A DNA stretch of 50,972 nucleotides from Deltaproteobacteria bacterium (GCA_026388335.1 JAPLJZ010000174.1:1-50972), one strand, 5' to 3'; positions 24,444-32,228 are shown, counted from the first letter of the stretch. Program-made: numbers and translations. The notes: a model not told the origin generated them from the sequence alone.

Positions 24444-25121
24444 GTGGATATAAAGCCATCCTGTTGCACCGGTGAAGCAAATACGATCGCTCCGCCGGTG
24501 TTAATTCAGCCGGTAGCCGCCGGTTGTTGCACTGCCGATAGCGGTAAGGAGCCCTTAACCTTGATAAACTTTTCCACCCTGCCTGCGTCCGGCGGCTGCT
24601 GTGCAACAGCTCCAACGACGGCCACAGGAAAACCAACGCTGGCGTCATGTTGTGAGGTCAACTTCACCGCGGACAACGGGGCAACCGATTGGGAGCGGAC
24701 GTCATTCAAGGATAAATTGAAAAGGGCCTCGTTTTCAGCGGTTGACACCTTCAAGGGGGTGTTCTGGTACCTCTTGTTGGGCGCGGGAATTGGAGCCTTT
24801 ATCTACGGCTTTTTCCCGCAGGATCTCGTCGTTAGATGGGCGGGTCCAGATAACCCCTGGTCCATTCCCATCGCGGCTGCTATCGGCGTGCCCATGTACA
24901 TCCGGGCGGAAACGGTGATTCCCATCAGCGCCGCCCTCGTTGGAAAAGGCATGGGGGTGGGCACGGTGCTGGCGCTCATAATCGGCGGGGCCGGGGCTAG
25001 TATCCCGGAGATGATCATTCTCGGTTCGATGTTCAAGAAGAAACTGATAATTGCTTTTGCTCTGAACGTTTTCCTGGTTGCCATCGTTGCAGGCTATCTT
25101 GTCGATATCCTGATATATTAG
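24444..25121 (+). CDS. Permease C-terminal half with a linker of four vicinal Cys pairs
   Basis: Second half (225 residues from a GTG at 24444) in the same frame as the preceding part. The first 75 residues form a linker with four Cys-Cys pairs at about residues 7-8, 28-29, 52-53 and 69-70, which relatives such as 44288-45238 lack. Then come the second permease repeat and its spans: F-K-D-K-L-K-R-A-S-F, Y-L-L-L-G-A-G-I-G-A, G-V-P-M-Y-I-R-A-E-T and G-A-S-I-P-E-M-I-I-L. No ribosome site precedes the GTG, so the piece was probably made as part of one 373-residue chain. The cysteine pairs could hand a thiophilic metal or metalloid to the pore. Confidence 0.75.
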   Translation: MDIKPSCCTGEANTIAPPVLIQPVAAGCCTADSGKEPLTLINFSTLPASGGCCATAPTTATGKPTLASCCEVNFTADNGATDWERTSFKDKLKRASFSAVDTFKGVFWYLLLGAGIGAFIYGFFPQDLVVRWAGPDNPWSIPIAAAIGVPMYIRAETVIPISAALVGKGMGVGTVLALIIGGAGASIPEMIILGSMFKKKLIIAFALNVFLVAIVAGYLVDILIY

Positions 25122-25150
25122 AATGTTTTTTATTATCGCCGGACAGGATG

Positions 25151-26212
25151 TTATTTCCCCTTCTCCATTTCATAAAGCGCCAGGAGCTCTTGGGACTCGG
25201 CCCTTGCCTCGTGGATAGGCTTGCCGCCGCCGGCTAACAGTAGTTTCCCGAATCGGATGGGGACGCCGTAATTCCCGCCCAGGAATTCTTCCAGGTAGGC
25301 GGAGTTTACTCCAATAACCGTGCCGCTCCAATCCAGAAGCGGTCCGCCGCTGCCGCCGCCAATGGTCCGGGCATCATAAACCAGGAGGTGCGGCAGGACA
25401 TCCCAGAGAAAACCGCTGGTAATCGAAGCGCGCAGCCGTTTCTGCTCGGACAGTCGTTCCGCTGTTTTATAGGTGCAATCCCCTGTTTGTTCTTCCAGAA
25501 CAGCCTGTTCCCCTTCATCCAGTTTAGCCATGACCGCTTCGAGCCCCGTCGGGTAGCCAATAAGGAGGATGGGCTGTCCTTCCTCTGACTTGTCAGGATG
25601 GGGATGCAAGGATAGGGGTTGTGCAGCGGGCGTCCAGCTGACAGTCCTGACCAGAGCAATGTCTTGTTTCTCATCGATGCGCAGGACCTCAATGGGAACG
25701 CCTGCTGAGCGTTCCTGGAAAAAGGCGCGCAACCTTAAAAAAACGGGTTTCAGGCCGGCCGCTAAAAGGGGCGCGCTCTGATCGTCTTCCCACCAGGGTT
25801 CGGCAATATGGCGGTTGGTCAACATCTCTCCCTTGGGACCGACTAAAAAGGCCGTCCCGCAATAATTTGTGAAGGCAATCGGCCCGGTTCCCTTCACATC
25901 CACCAGGGGAATTCCCTGGGGATCGGCCACAGGTTCACCCAGCTCACTGACGACCTGTCGGAGGGGACGTCCATCTTTATCCACAAAAGTATATGTTCCC
26001 CATATAAAGGCTACTGCCCCCCTCGTCCTGGCCAAAAGGTCCACCATATTCCTCTGACGGGCCTCTACGGCTTCCATGCGCCTTTCGAGGTTCCCGACAT
26101 GTTGCGAGAGGTCTGCCAAGGCATCCTTACGAGTGACCGCGCTTGCTGAACATCCTACCATGACGACAATCGCCGCCACAAAAAGCAACCGGATAAAGGC
26201 ATTGCTGATCAT
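25151..26212 (-). CDS. Lipoprotein trypsin-like serine protease
   Basis: Envelope-anchored S1-type protease of 353 residues. A lipobox V-G-C places lipidated Cys21 at the N-terminus. A short coiled coil (about residues 31-62) is followed by the protease domain with His135 in T-N-R-H-I-A, Asp184 in Q-D-I-A-L-V-R and the nucleophile Ser288 in G-G-G-S-G-G-P. No PDZ domain is seen, unlike DegP. It is the last gene of a protease operon; its ATG overlaps the OB-fold stop (ATGA). It probably degrades damaged or misrouted proteins near the membrane. Confidence 0.85.
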   Translation of the reverse strand: MISNAFIRLLFVAAIVVMVGCSASAVTRKDALADLSQHVGNLERRMEAVEARQRNMVDLLARTRGAVAFIWGTYTFVDKDGRPLRQVVSELGEPVADPQGIPLVDVKGTGPIAFTNYCGTAFLVGPKGEMLTNRHIAEPWWEDDQSAPLLAAGLKPVFLRLRAFFQERSAGVPIEVLRIDEKQDIALVRTVSWTPAAQPLSLHPHPDKSEEGQPILLIGYPTGLEAVMAKLDEGEQAVLEEQTGDCTYKTAERLSEQKRLRASITSGFLWDVLPHLLVYDARTIGGGSGGPLLDWSGTVIGVNSAYLEEFLGGNYGVPIRFGKLLLAGGGKPIHEARAESQELLALYEMEKGK

Positions 26213-26736
26213 GGTTTCCCCTCCTGGGTTCCTTCCTTGTCGAAGCGCCGACCGGACGACCAGCGGGGACGACCGTTTTCATCCCTAAGCTCCAACAGAT
26301 GACCCGTGCGCATATTCTTTATAGTCGCCGCCGCCAGATAAATTTTCCCTTCCCGGGTTTTCATTTTTGAGCCCTTGACCTCAAGCTTGTCACCGATCTT
26401 GATATCGGCACCCTGGCTTCGGAAATACCAGTTAGGTCCCATCGTGACAGTGACGGTCTCGCTACCGGTCTCCATGCGCAACGAAGAACCACCGCCGCCG
26501 CGCGTTGAAAGATCTACATGTAAAACAACACCACTGACCTCGACAACAGTGGCACGGTCATAGCCGGGCGTAACGGGGGAACCCCAATACCATCCCTGCG
26601 CCGCCGCTATCGCCGGGAAGGCAAATAACCATAAAGCCAGGGCAAAAAACATTCTCCAATCATTACCAATCGTCTTTGCCTCACGGCGGCCGAACCGTGG
26701 TTCCCGTAAATTGCTTTTCTGCATCCACGCCTTCAT
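26209..26736 (-). CDS. Secreted OB-fold-like protein, paralogue of 21971-22429
   Basis: Protein of 175 residues from the ATG at 26736, which has AAAGGAG eight bases upstream and lies 13 bp after the M16 stop; a longer version from 26793 would overlap that gene. A hydrophobic signal segment (about residues 30-48) precedes a beta-rich domain: V-S-G-V-V-L, E-T-V-T-V, G-P-N-W-Y, G-D-K-L-E-V-K-G and L-R-D-E-N-G-R-P-R-W. The same motifs in the same order mark the protein at 21971-22429. Both genes are under sigma-54 promoters with the same activator array, so they probably do related envelope jobs. Confidence 0.7.
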   Translation of the reverse strand: MKAWMQKSNLREPRFGRREAKTIGNDWRMFFALALWLFAFPAIAAAQGWYWGSPVTPGYDRATVVEVSGVVLHVDLSTRGGGGSSLRMETGSETVTVTMGPNWYFRSQGADIKIGDKLEVKGSKMKTREGKIYLAAATIKNMRTGHLLELRDENGRPRWSSGRRFDKEGTQEGKP

Positions 26737-26749
26737 CTTAAGTACTCCT

Positions 26750-28204
26750 TTAGAAACCGTCGCTCTTGATGTCTTTTTCGGAAAGTTCGCCATATTTTTT
26801 TACCTGGTCACGGATCGCTACGGCTTTCCCAATCAGGACGAATTGCAGGTTACCTTTAGGGAAGTGCTCCGCAATAACTCCCCTGGCTTTCTCAACGGTT
26901 ACGTCCTCGACATTTTTTTGAAAATTGTTAACGAAGGAGGCGTCGAAATCATAGACAAACATGGCAGCGAGCAGACTTGCCAGACTCCCCGGGGTTTCGT
27001 AAAGGGGAGGAAATTGACCGATGAGGTACTTTTTGGCGGCGCTCAGCGTTTCCTCATCCACACCTTGGATATGGAGCCGGTACAGGACGTCATGGGCAAG
27101 ATCGAGGGCGGCGGCGGTGGATTCCGTACGGGTAAAGCTGCTAATTGCGAAGGTTCCGGATGTCTTGAAGGTATCGAAATAGCTGCTTGCACGGTAAGTA
27201 AGGCCGGCGTCAACACGGAGCGCGTCATTTAACCAGGAGGTAAAGCGGCCGCCGAGAATCGCATTGACCACCTGTACCGCCACATAATCATGATGATTCC
27301 GCGGTATGCCCAGGCCGCCGAAGGCGAACTGGGTTTCCGTTGCATCGCTTTTATTGACCAGCAGAACCCGGGACTTGGCAAAGACTGGCAGCGGTGTTTG
27401 TTCTTGTGGCAGCGGCGAATTTTCTTTCCCTCGCCAGCCCGCAAAGGACTCCAGAACCTTCTCTTTCATCGGCCCGATCTGAAAATCTCCAACGATCACA
27501 AGGGCCGATCCTTCCGGCCGGTAATGGGCATTATAAAAGGCCTTGGCTTCAGTGCTCCTGATTTTCTTGACGGCGGCACGGGTGCCGTAAATAGGATTTC
27601 CATACCCATGCTTCCCGAAAATGAACTTCTTGAAATAGGAGCCCAGGACAAGGGAGGGCTGCTCTTTTGCCTGCACAAGTTCTAGCAGAAGACGCTTTTT
27701 TCTCTTTTCAAATTCCAACGGACCGAAAGCGGCGTTTTGGATCACTTCCTTCAATATGGGAAACACCTGATCCTGGTCCGTGTTAATAAAAGACATGGAA
27801 ATGCCTGCCGTATCGAGATCCGCGTAGGCATAATAATTGGCCCCCAGAAATTCCAGTTTCTCTTCAATTTGTCTTTTACTGTAACTTTTAGTTCCCGAGA
27901 AAAGCGCCTCGGCAGTTAGATAGGCCAGACCGGGTTTCCCGCCGTCTCTTAAGGCCCCGGTGGGAAACACTGCGGATATGTATATCAGGGGCACGCTGTG
28001 GTGTTCCATCAGATATACGGTCATGCCATTTTTCAGCTTGATTGTCTCATAGGCGGGCAGCGTAAAGGAAGGAGTTTTGCGGTGCGCGGCATAAACATTA
28101 GCCACCGGCAAAGTAAAGCAGACCATTGACATCCAGGCCCCCAAAAAGGCCATGATGAGTATTCTCAAAAACAGGTTGCGGCTGCGTCTTTTTTTCAAGA
28201 TCAT
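26750..28204 (-). CDS. M16-family protein, inactive-type subunit
   Basis: Pitrilysin-family protein of 484 residues with a long N-terminal signal or anchor (hydrophobic residues about 11-38). The M16 fold is recognisable (Y-E-T-I-K-L-K-N-G-M-T-V-Y, G-G-K-P-G-L-A-Y-L-T-A-E-A-L-F-S-G-T) but the H-x-x-E-H zinc site is missing: the aligned segment is L-A-Y-L-T. The C-terminal R/Y-type M16 half is retained. In two-chain M16 systems an inactive subunit pairs with an active one, and the active partner is encoded directly upstream with an ATGA overlap. Confidence 0.85.
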   Translation of the reverse strand: MILKKRRSRNLFLRILIMAFLGAWMSMVCFTLPVANVYAAHRKTPSFTLPAYETIKLKNGMTVYLMEHHSVPLIYISAVFPTGALRDGGKPGLAYLTAEALFSGTKSYSKRQIEEKLEFLGANYYAYADLDTAGISMSFINTDQDQVFPILKEVIQNAAFGPLEFEKRKKRLLLELVQAKEQPSLVLGSYFKKFIFGKHGYGNPIYGTRAAVKKIRSTEAKAFYNAHYRPEGSALVIVGDFQIGPMKEKVLESFAGWRGKENSPLPQEQTPLPVFAKSRVLLVNKSDATETQFAFGGLGIPRNHHDYVAVQVVNAILGGRFTSWLNDALRVDAGLTYRASSYFDTFKTSGTFAISSFTRTESTAAALDLAHDVLYRLHIQGVDEETLSAAKKYLIGQFPPLYETPGSLASLLAAMFVYDFDASFVNNFQKNVEDVTVEKARGVIAEHFPKGNLQFVLIGKAVAIRDQVKKYGELSEKDIKSDGF

Positions 28205-29529
28205 TTCCTCTCGCTTTTTTCCATGATCCCGACGGTGCGGTTGGTCTTCCGGAAATATTTGGCGGCCGCGCCCTGGATATACGCTGCCGTCACTTGCTTA
28301 TAGGCATCCGTTGCTGTGAAGAGCTTTTGATAACCGCCGGAAAAGATCTCATAGGTCCCGATCAGATCGGCTTTATTACTCATCGTTTCCAGGGAACGGT
28401 AAAAGGAGGCGACCACGTTGTTTTGGGCTTTCCGGAGTTCTTTTTCCGTTACGCCCCGGTTGATTACTTTATCTATTTCCATGAAAATTGCATTTTCCAG
28501 GGTATTCACGCTCACACCGTCAGTACAGATGGCGTAAACATAGAATAGTGTCGGGTCCAGCGCCTGGGGCATGTAGGTTGATATTTCCGTTGCCAGTTGT
28601 TTTTCGCTGACCAGGGTGCGGTAAAGTCGCGATGATTTACCGGTGGAGAGGATGGAACTCAATAGATCGAGGGCGTAATAATCGGCGGTTCCGGTTTCCG
28701 GCACATGATAGGCGATGAGGATATGGGGGGAAGAGACGTCTTTATAGACGAGAAGCCTTTTCTCGCCCCTTTGCTCTGGTTCCCGTGTGTGCACGGGGCG
28801 GGGTGGCAGGCGGGCGGGGAGGGGTTCCAGATACCTTTCCGCCACGGCCTTAACCTGCGCCAAGGTCACATCACCAACAACAACGGCGACGGCGTTATTC
28901 GGCGCGTAGTACCGATCAAAATATTCCTTTATATCGCGGTGCTGCCAATTCCTGATATCCGATTCATAGCCGATGATCGGCCAGCGATAGGGGTGCGACT
29001 GATAGGCAACGGCGCGGAGTTGATCATACAGAAGCTCGTAATCGCTGTTTTCATAGCCCGTTGTATACTCCGACAAGACGACGCCCCTTTCACTTTCCAC
29101 TACTTTCTCATCAAGGGCTAGGCTACATATCCGGTCCGCCTCCATTTCGAAGATCAATTCGAGGGCGGATTTGGGGACCCAATCCTGGTAGGAGGTGACA
29201 TTCTCGGTCGTATAGGCGTTACTGGAGCCCCCAGCGTTTTCCAGGACCAGGTCGAACAGTTTCGGGCCGTACTTTGCGGCGCCGTTGAACATCATGTGTT
29301 CGAGAAAGTGGGATAACCCCGTAATCCCTGGATATTCATTCCGGGAGCCGACCTTGAAGAAGATTTGCAGCGTGACATTGGGAATCCCGTGATCTTCCAG
29401 AACCAAAACCTTCATCCCGTTTTTCAGGGTAAAGGTCTGCACGTCTGCGACCGCAGGCATGGCGTGGAGCGGGGAAGCTGCCGCTGTCAGTAAGAACGCG
29501 GACAGTAATATGGTCAGGATGCGATTCAT
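28201..29529 (-). CDS. M16-family zinc metallopeptidase, active subunit
   Basis: Secreted pitrilysin-type protease of 442 residues from the ATG at 29529. A signal peptide ends near P-L-H-A-M. The zinc site H-F-L-E-H lies at about residues 74-78, and the third ligand Glu is in S-E-R-G-V-V-L-S-E about 75 residues later. The start codon shares one base with the stop of the preceding short gene (TGATG), and the stop overlaps the second M16 gene, so the three are translated together. It likely forms a heterodimer with the inactive M16 chain to clear peptides in the envelope. Confidence 0.9.
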   Translation of the reverse strand: MNRILTILLSAFLLTAAASPLHAMPAVADVQTFTLKNGMKVLVLEDHGIPNVTLQIFFKVGSRNEYPGITGLSHFLEHMMFNGAAKYGPKLFDLVLENAGGSSNAYTTENVTSYQDWVPKSALELIFEMEADRICSLALDEKVVESERGVVLSEYTTGYENSDYELLYDQLRAVAYQSHPYRWPIIGYESDIRNWQHRDIKEYFDRYYAPNNAVAVVVGDVTLAQVKAVAERYLEPLPARLPPRPVHTREPEQRGEKRLLVYKDVSSPHILIAYHVPETGTADYYALDLLSSILSTGKSSRLYRTLVSEKQLATEISTYMPQALDPTLFYVYAICTDGVSVNTLENAIFMEIDKVINRGVTEKELRKAQNNVVASFYRSLETMSNKADLIGTYEIFSGGYQKLFTATDAYKQVTAAYIQGAAAKYFRKTNRTVGIMEKSERK

Positions 29530-29747
29530 CAAACCTTACTGAAGTTGGGAGTCCAAGCTCCCCGGCTGAGGAGGAAAGCTGCGCCGAGCAACCGCTCGCA
29601 AGAGGCGCCCCGTCCCACGACGCCAAGTCCGAGCAACCTGGACAGACCGGCCCATTCTTCCCAGGGACGGGAAAAGACCATTTCGGCAATGAACAGCGAC
29701 GCAATAAGGAAAGTGATTATCAGCAGTCCCAGGATTTTTCCTTTCAT
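29529..29747 (-). CDS. Short membrane or secreted protein heading the protease operon
   Basis: A 72-residue protein with a strong hydrophobic segment at about residues 6-25 (I-L-G-L-L-I-I-T-F-L-I-A-S-L-F). The rest is moderately hydrophobic and includes one Cys. It is the first gene after the sigma-54 promoter, has a TAAGGAGG-type ribosome site, and is coupled to the M16 gene by a TGATG junction. I do not recognise it. It may be a membrane anchor or a small modulator of the proteases. Confidence 0.6.
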   Translation of the reverse strand: MKGKILGLLIITFLIASLFIAEMVFSRPWEEWAGLSRLLGLGVVGRGASCERLLGAAFLLSRGAWTPNFSKV

Positions 29748-29830
29748 GACATCTAACCTCCTTATAGCTATGTTTCTGTTTTTATTTCAATTCATTCTTT
29801 AACGCCCGTCTTGTCCTTTGGCTTACATAA

Positions 29831-29846
29831 CGCAAGAGCTGTGCCA
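29831..29846 (-). promoter_or_regulatory. Sigma-54 promoter of the protease operon
   Basis: On the minus strand TGGCACA-GCTC-TTGCG matches the sigma-54 consensus, with GG and GC at the correct spacing. The predicted start is near 29820, leaving a leader of about 70 bases. It is the sister of 23028-23043. Confidence 0.85.
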
Positions 29847-29927
29847 TGCCCTATACAATATACAGTGTATCGTAATCATGTGGGTATTTGGCGGTGGTAT
29901 TCGATAAGCGCCGGGCACGCTTATTAT

Positions 29928-29978
29928 ATGGATAAAAAGAATCCATATTTACGTATCCAGATGACTAATAAGTATCCA
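29928..29978. promoter_or_regulatory. Upstream activator array (four GGAT/ATCC boxes), copy 2
   Basis: ATGGAT at 29928, ATCCAT at 29941, GTATCCAG at 29953 and AGTATCCA at 29971 repeat the array at 23127-23177 with identical offsets. It lies 82 bp upstream of the sigma-54 promoter, the usual place for an enhancer-binding protein. Apart from the rhodanese end and a short gene-free part at 29980-30110, nothing else is seen in this spacer. Confidence 0.8.
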
Positions 29979-30111
29979 GAAGTCTGTCCCCAACCCGTTG
30001 AGCGGCGACGCCCAACACGTCAAGATCGTCCTGCACTATTAGGTACGGCTTGTCTTTCGATTGCCGCGCTATCAGACAAGGCGATCTTTATGATTCAAAA
30101 TTGCTTAACAA

Positions 30112-30561
30112 TTAAGGTTTCATGTCGTTAATAAAAGCTTTTGCCCGGTCTCCGCGCAGATAGTCGGCCAGCCCGAGCAGTCCCTCGACAAGGTAACGTG
30201 AACGGTAGCCCTGCAAGGTCAGATAGGTCCTGGCAATCTCGGCGCGATCGTAGTGGGGGCAAACAGTGACAATAATTTTCGATTTATCTATCTCTTTAAG
30301 CCGGTCGGGAAGTTCGTTGAGGGGGATGTTCTTGATGAAACCAAAGCGCCAGGCCTGGTACTCTTCGGGAAAACGAATGTCGATGATCTGCGCCTGCCCT
30401 TGTTTGTAAAGATTAAGCATTTCCTGAATGCCGATTTTCATGTCGCTACGTTCCCGATAGTCAAACACCCTGAGATAATTATCGAAAGTTAGCGATTCCG
30501 CCGCTAGGGCGGGCGCGCCCATCAGAAAACAGGTCAGAAGAGTTGCCCAGAAGATTTTCAT
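30112..30561 (-). CDS. Periplasmic rhodanese-like sulfurtransferase
   Basis: Secreted single-domain rhodanese of about 149 residues from the ATG at 30561, which follows a GGGAG site. The signal peptide ends at A-L-A-A-E. The active loop is C-P-H-Y-D-R-A with the catalytic Cys after I-I-V-T-V, and the CDC25-like entry I-I-D-I-R-F-P-E-E-Y is clear. It could move sulfane sulfur in the periplasm. Its neighbours upstream are VKOR and DsbA genes, pointing to a common thiol-redox function. Confidence 0.8.
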   Translation of the reverse strand: MKIFWATLLTCFLMGAPALAAESLTFDNYLRVFDYRERSDMKIGIQEMLNLYKQGQAQIIDIRFPEEYQAWRFGFIKNIPLNELPDRLKEIDKSKIIVTVCPHYDRAEIARTYLTLQGYRSRYLVEGLLGLADYLRGDRAKAFINDMKP

Positions 30562-30607
30562 GTGCTTGCTCCCTTTCAGTTTGTCTAAAATATCGTTCAA
30601 AAAGTGG

Positions 30608-30632
30608 GGGGACAGATTGCAAATCTGTCCCC
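30608..30632. repeat. Palindromic repeat GGGGACAGATT type, copy 2
   Basis: Inverted repeat with 11-base arms (GGGGACAGATT) and a 3-base centre, between the VKOR and rhodanese genes. It is nearly identical to the element at 10841-10865. Both sit between co-directional genes, as expected of dispersed REP-like hairpins that stabilise or end transcripts. Confidence 0.65.
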
Positions 30633-30649
30633 TTTATATGAAGCAGCGT

Positions 30650-31105
30650 TCAACCGTACAGCGGCAGTATCGATCCCTGGAAAAAAATGGCAAAGGTCCC
30701 GATCCCTGCGCAAAACGCACCCAGAGCCAGGTATTTGTTCATGCGCATGAAGTTGACGGCAAAAAGGGCCAGGACGCAGAGACCAAAGGCCATACAGAAC
30801 GGGCAGTAGGTGTCATTGACAATCTGAAACCGTACGAGGAGCATTTCTCCGCCCACGGCCCCCGCCAACATCATCGTTTGCAGGTGTTCGCTGGAGGCGT
30901 AGAATCGCGACTTGCGCAACGGGATCATAGCCAAGAGAGCAACCATAAAGAGGATGCCGACGATCTTCAGATCCACGTCCAGGAAAGTCCCGCGCAGGGT
31001 GGAACAGGTGGTGTCGCAAACCTCGTAGGAGATCATCAACCCAATGCCGATTACTGGAACGATTATGTTAGTTAATTTCTGCATTTTATCCCATGTCATA
31101 TCCAT
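30650..31105 (-). CDS. Vitamin K epoxide reductase (VKOR)-family protein
   Basis: Membrane thiol oxidase of about 151 residues with four to five spans. The loop cysteines are in C-D-T-T-C-S-T-L and the quinone-side pair in D-T-Y-C-P-F-C, the VKOR pattern. It reoxidises DsbA-type proteins and passes electrons to quinone. I placed the start at the ATG at 31105; an ATG six bases on has better spacing to GGGAG, and an upstream TTG at 31138 is less likely. The DsbA-like gene immediately upstream is its natural partner. Confidence 0.8.
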   Translation of the reverse strand: MDMTWDKMQKLTNIIVPVIGIGLMISYEVCDTTCSTLRGTFLDVDLKIVGILFMVALLAMIPLRKSRFYASSEHLQTMMLAGAVGGEMLLVRFQIVNDTYCPFCMAFGLCVLALFAVNFMRMNKYLALGAFCAGIGTFAIFFQGSILPLYG

Positions 31106-31144
31106 TTTCTCCCGCTGTTTTTTTACCGCACACAGCAAAATATC

Positions 31145-31747
31145 CTATGGATGCATTGCCTTGAGAGCGTTGATGATGTCCGGTCCACCGACAAATTTCT
31201 CCTTCTTCCCGGCCCGGATGATCACGCATGTCGGCGTCGCATCGACATTGTCCTCCTTGATCAGGGAGTTGTAGCGGTCGAAGGCGGGCTTGGGTTCAAA
31301 GGCCTGCCAGGGGATCCCCTTGCCTTTAAAGATCTCTTCAAGGCGCTCTTTCGTCGTAAAGTGTCGGTTGGTTGCCGCATCAAAGAGGGTATTACGAAAC
31401 AAAAGGGCATGCTCGAAGTCATTTTTTGCATTCAAGGCGTAGAGAAAGTAGCGGGCGTAGAGGGGGGTGTATTTGCTGAAGGGGGTGTCCACCAGGGTCA
31501 ACTGGATCATGCCTCTTTTGATCAGATCCCGGAGCATTGGCTCCAGCGCCGGTTCCATTCCACGGCAAGGGGGGCAGAAATAGTCGGTATAGATCCGAAC
31601 CTGAACCGCTCCGGCGCCGTAAGTCGGAAACGGCATCTCGTCCCCCCGAGCATAACCACTCGTTAAAAAAAATACAATGCTTATTGCGGCAAGCAGGGCC
31701 GATGAGAAACATCCTTTAAATTTCATGTCCGTTTTAGCAAATCTCAT
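31145..31747 (-). CDS. DsbA-like periplasmic thiol-disulfide oxidoreductase
   Basis: Thioredoxin-fold protein of 200 residues with a signal peptide in the first 35 residues. The active site Y-F-C-P-P-C follows V-R-I-Y-T-D near residue 55, and the cis-Pro region is D-A-T-P-T-C-V-I close to the C-terminus. A helical insert lies between, as in DsbA. It is encoded directly upstream of VKOR and is probably reoxidised by it. An alternative start seven codons on would also keep the signal peptide. Confidence 0.85.
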   Translation of the reverse strand: MRFAKTDMKFKGCFSSALLAAISIVFFLTSGYARGDEMPFPTYGAGAVQVRIYTDYFCPPCRGMEPALEPMLRDLIKRGMIQLTLVDTPFSKYTPLYARYFLYALNAKNDFEHALLFRNTLFDAATNRHFTTKERLEEIFKGKGIPWQAFEPKPAFDRYNSLIKEDNVDATPTCVIIRAGKKEKFVGGPDIINALKAMHP

Positions 31748-31856
31748 TCCAAATCTATCCTTTCAATGTTTTAGACAAACTGGCAAAAAGTAACTTTCTT
31801 TCTCCTTCGTCAAAGGGGAAGGGGAGGGCGGATTTATGCGAATCCCTTAAAATATA

Positions 31857-32123
31857 TTATTTATCCTTCGGCGCCAGGTACTCTGCTATCTTCTCGTAAC
31901 CATCTTCAACCTTGGTTTTAAAGTCCTCACGGCCCTTCTTATAGGTATTCACCCATTCACCGATGGCCTTTCTACCTTCCTCGGGAAACCACTTGTTCTG
32001 CTCCAGCCACATGACGAACATCTTTTCCGCCTGATCCTGCATGACTACCATAGCCGAGAAGGACCTTTCAAAAGCCGTCTTGTTGAAATCGAACATCTGT
32101 CTGGAAATCTGCTTCGGATCCAT
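31857..32123 (-). CDS. Small phasin-like helical protein
   Basis: An 88-residue helical protein without a signal peptide. The layout M-F-D-F-N-K-T-A-F-E-R-S-F and later W-F-P-E-E-G-R-K-A, E-D-F-K-T-K-V-E-D-G-Y resembles short phasin-type proteins that coat polymer granules or associate with enzymes. Sequence similarity is weak, so the family name is a guess. A GGAGG site precedes the ATG. Confidence 0.55.
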   Translation of the reverse strand: MDPKQISRQMFDFNKTAFERSFSAMVVMQDQAEKMFVMWLEQNKWFPEEGRKAIGEWVNTYKKGREDFKTKVEDGYEKIAEYLAPKDK

Positions 32124-32228
32124 AATCTTATCCTCCTTCTTAACTTAAATTAGGCTATTTGGCCGCTTTCATCTTGTTCTCTTTAGTCGGTTTTTCGGAG
32201 CCCGTAAAATAAAATAATCTTCCGCTTT

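Noticed and set aside
29911-29923. Plus-strand GGGCACGCTT as another sigma-54 promoter
   Set aside because: The GC of the -12 element is missing at the required spacing and no plus-strand gene follows.
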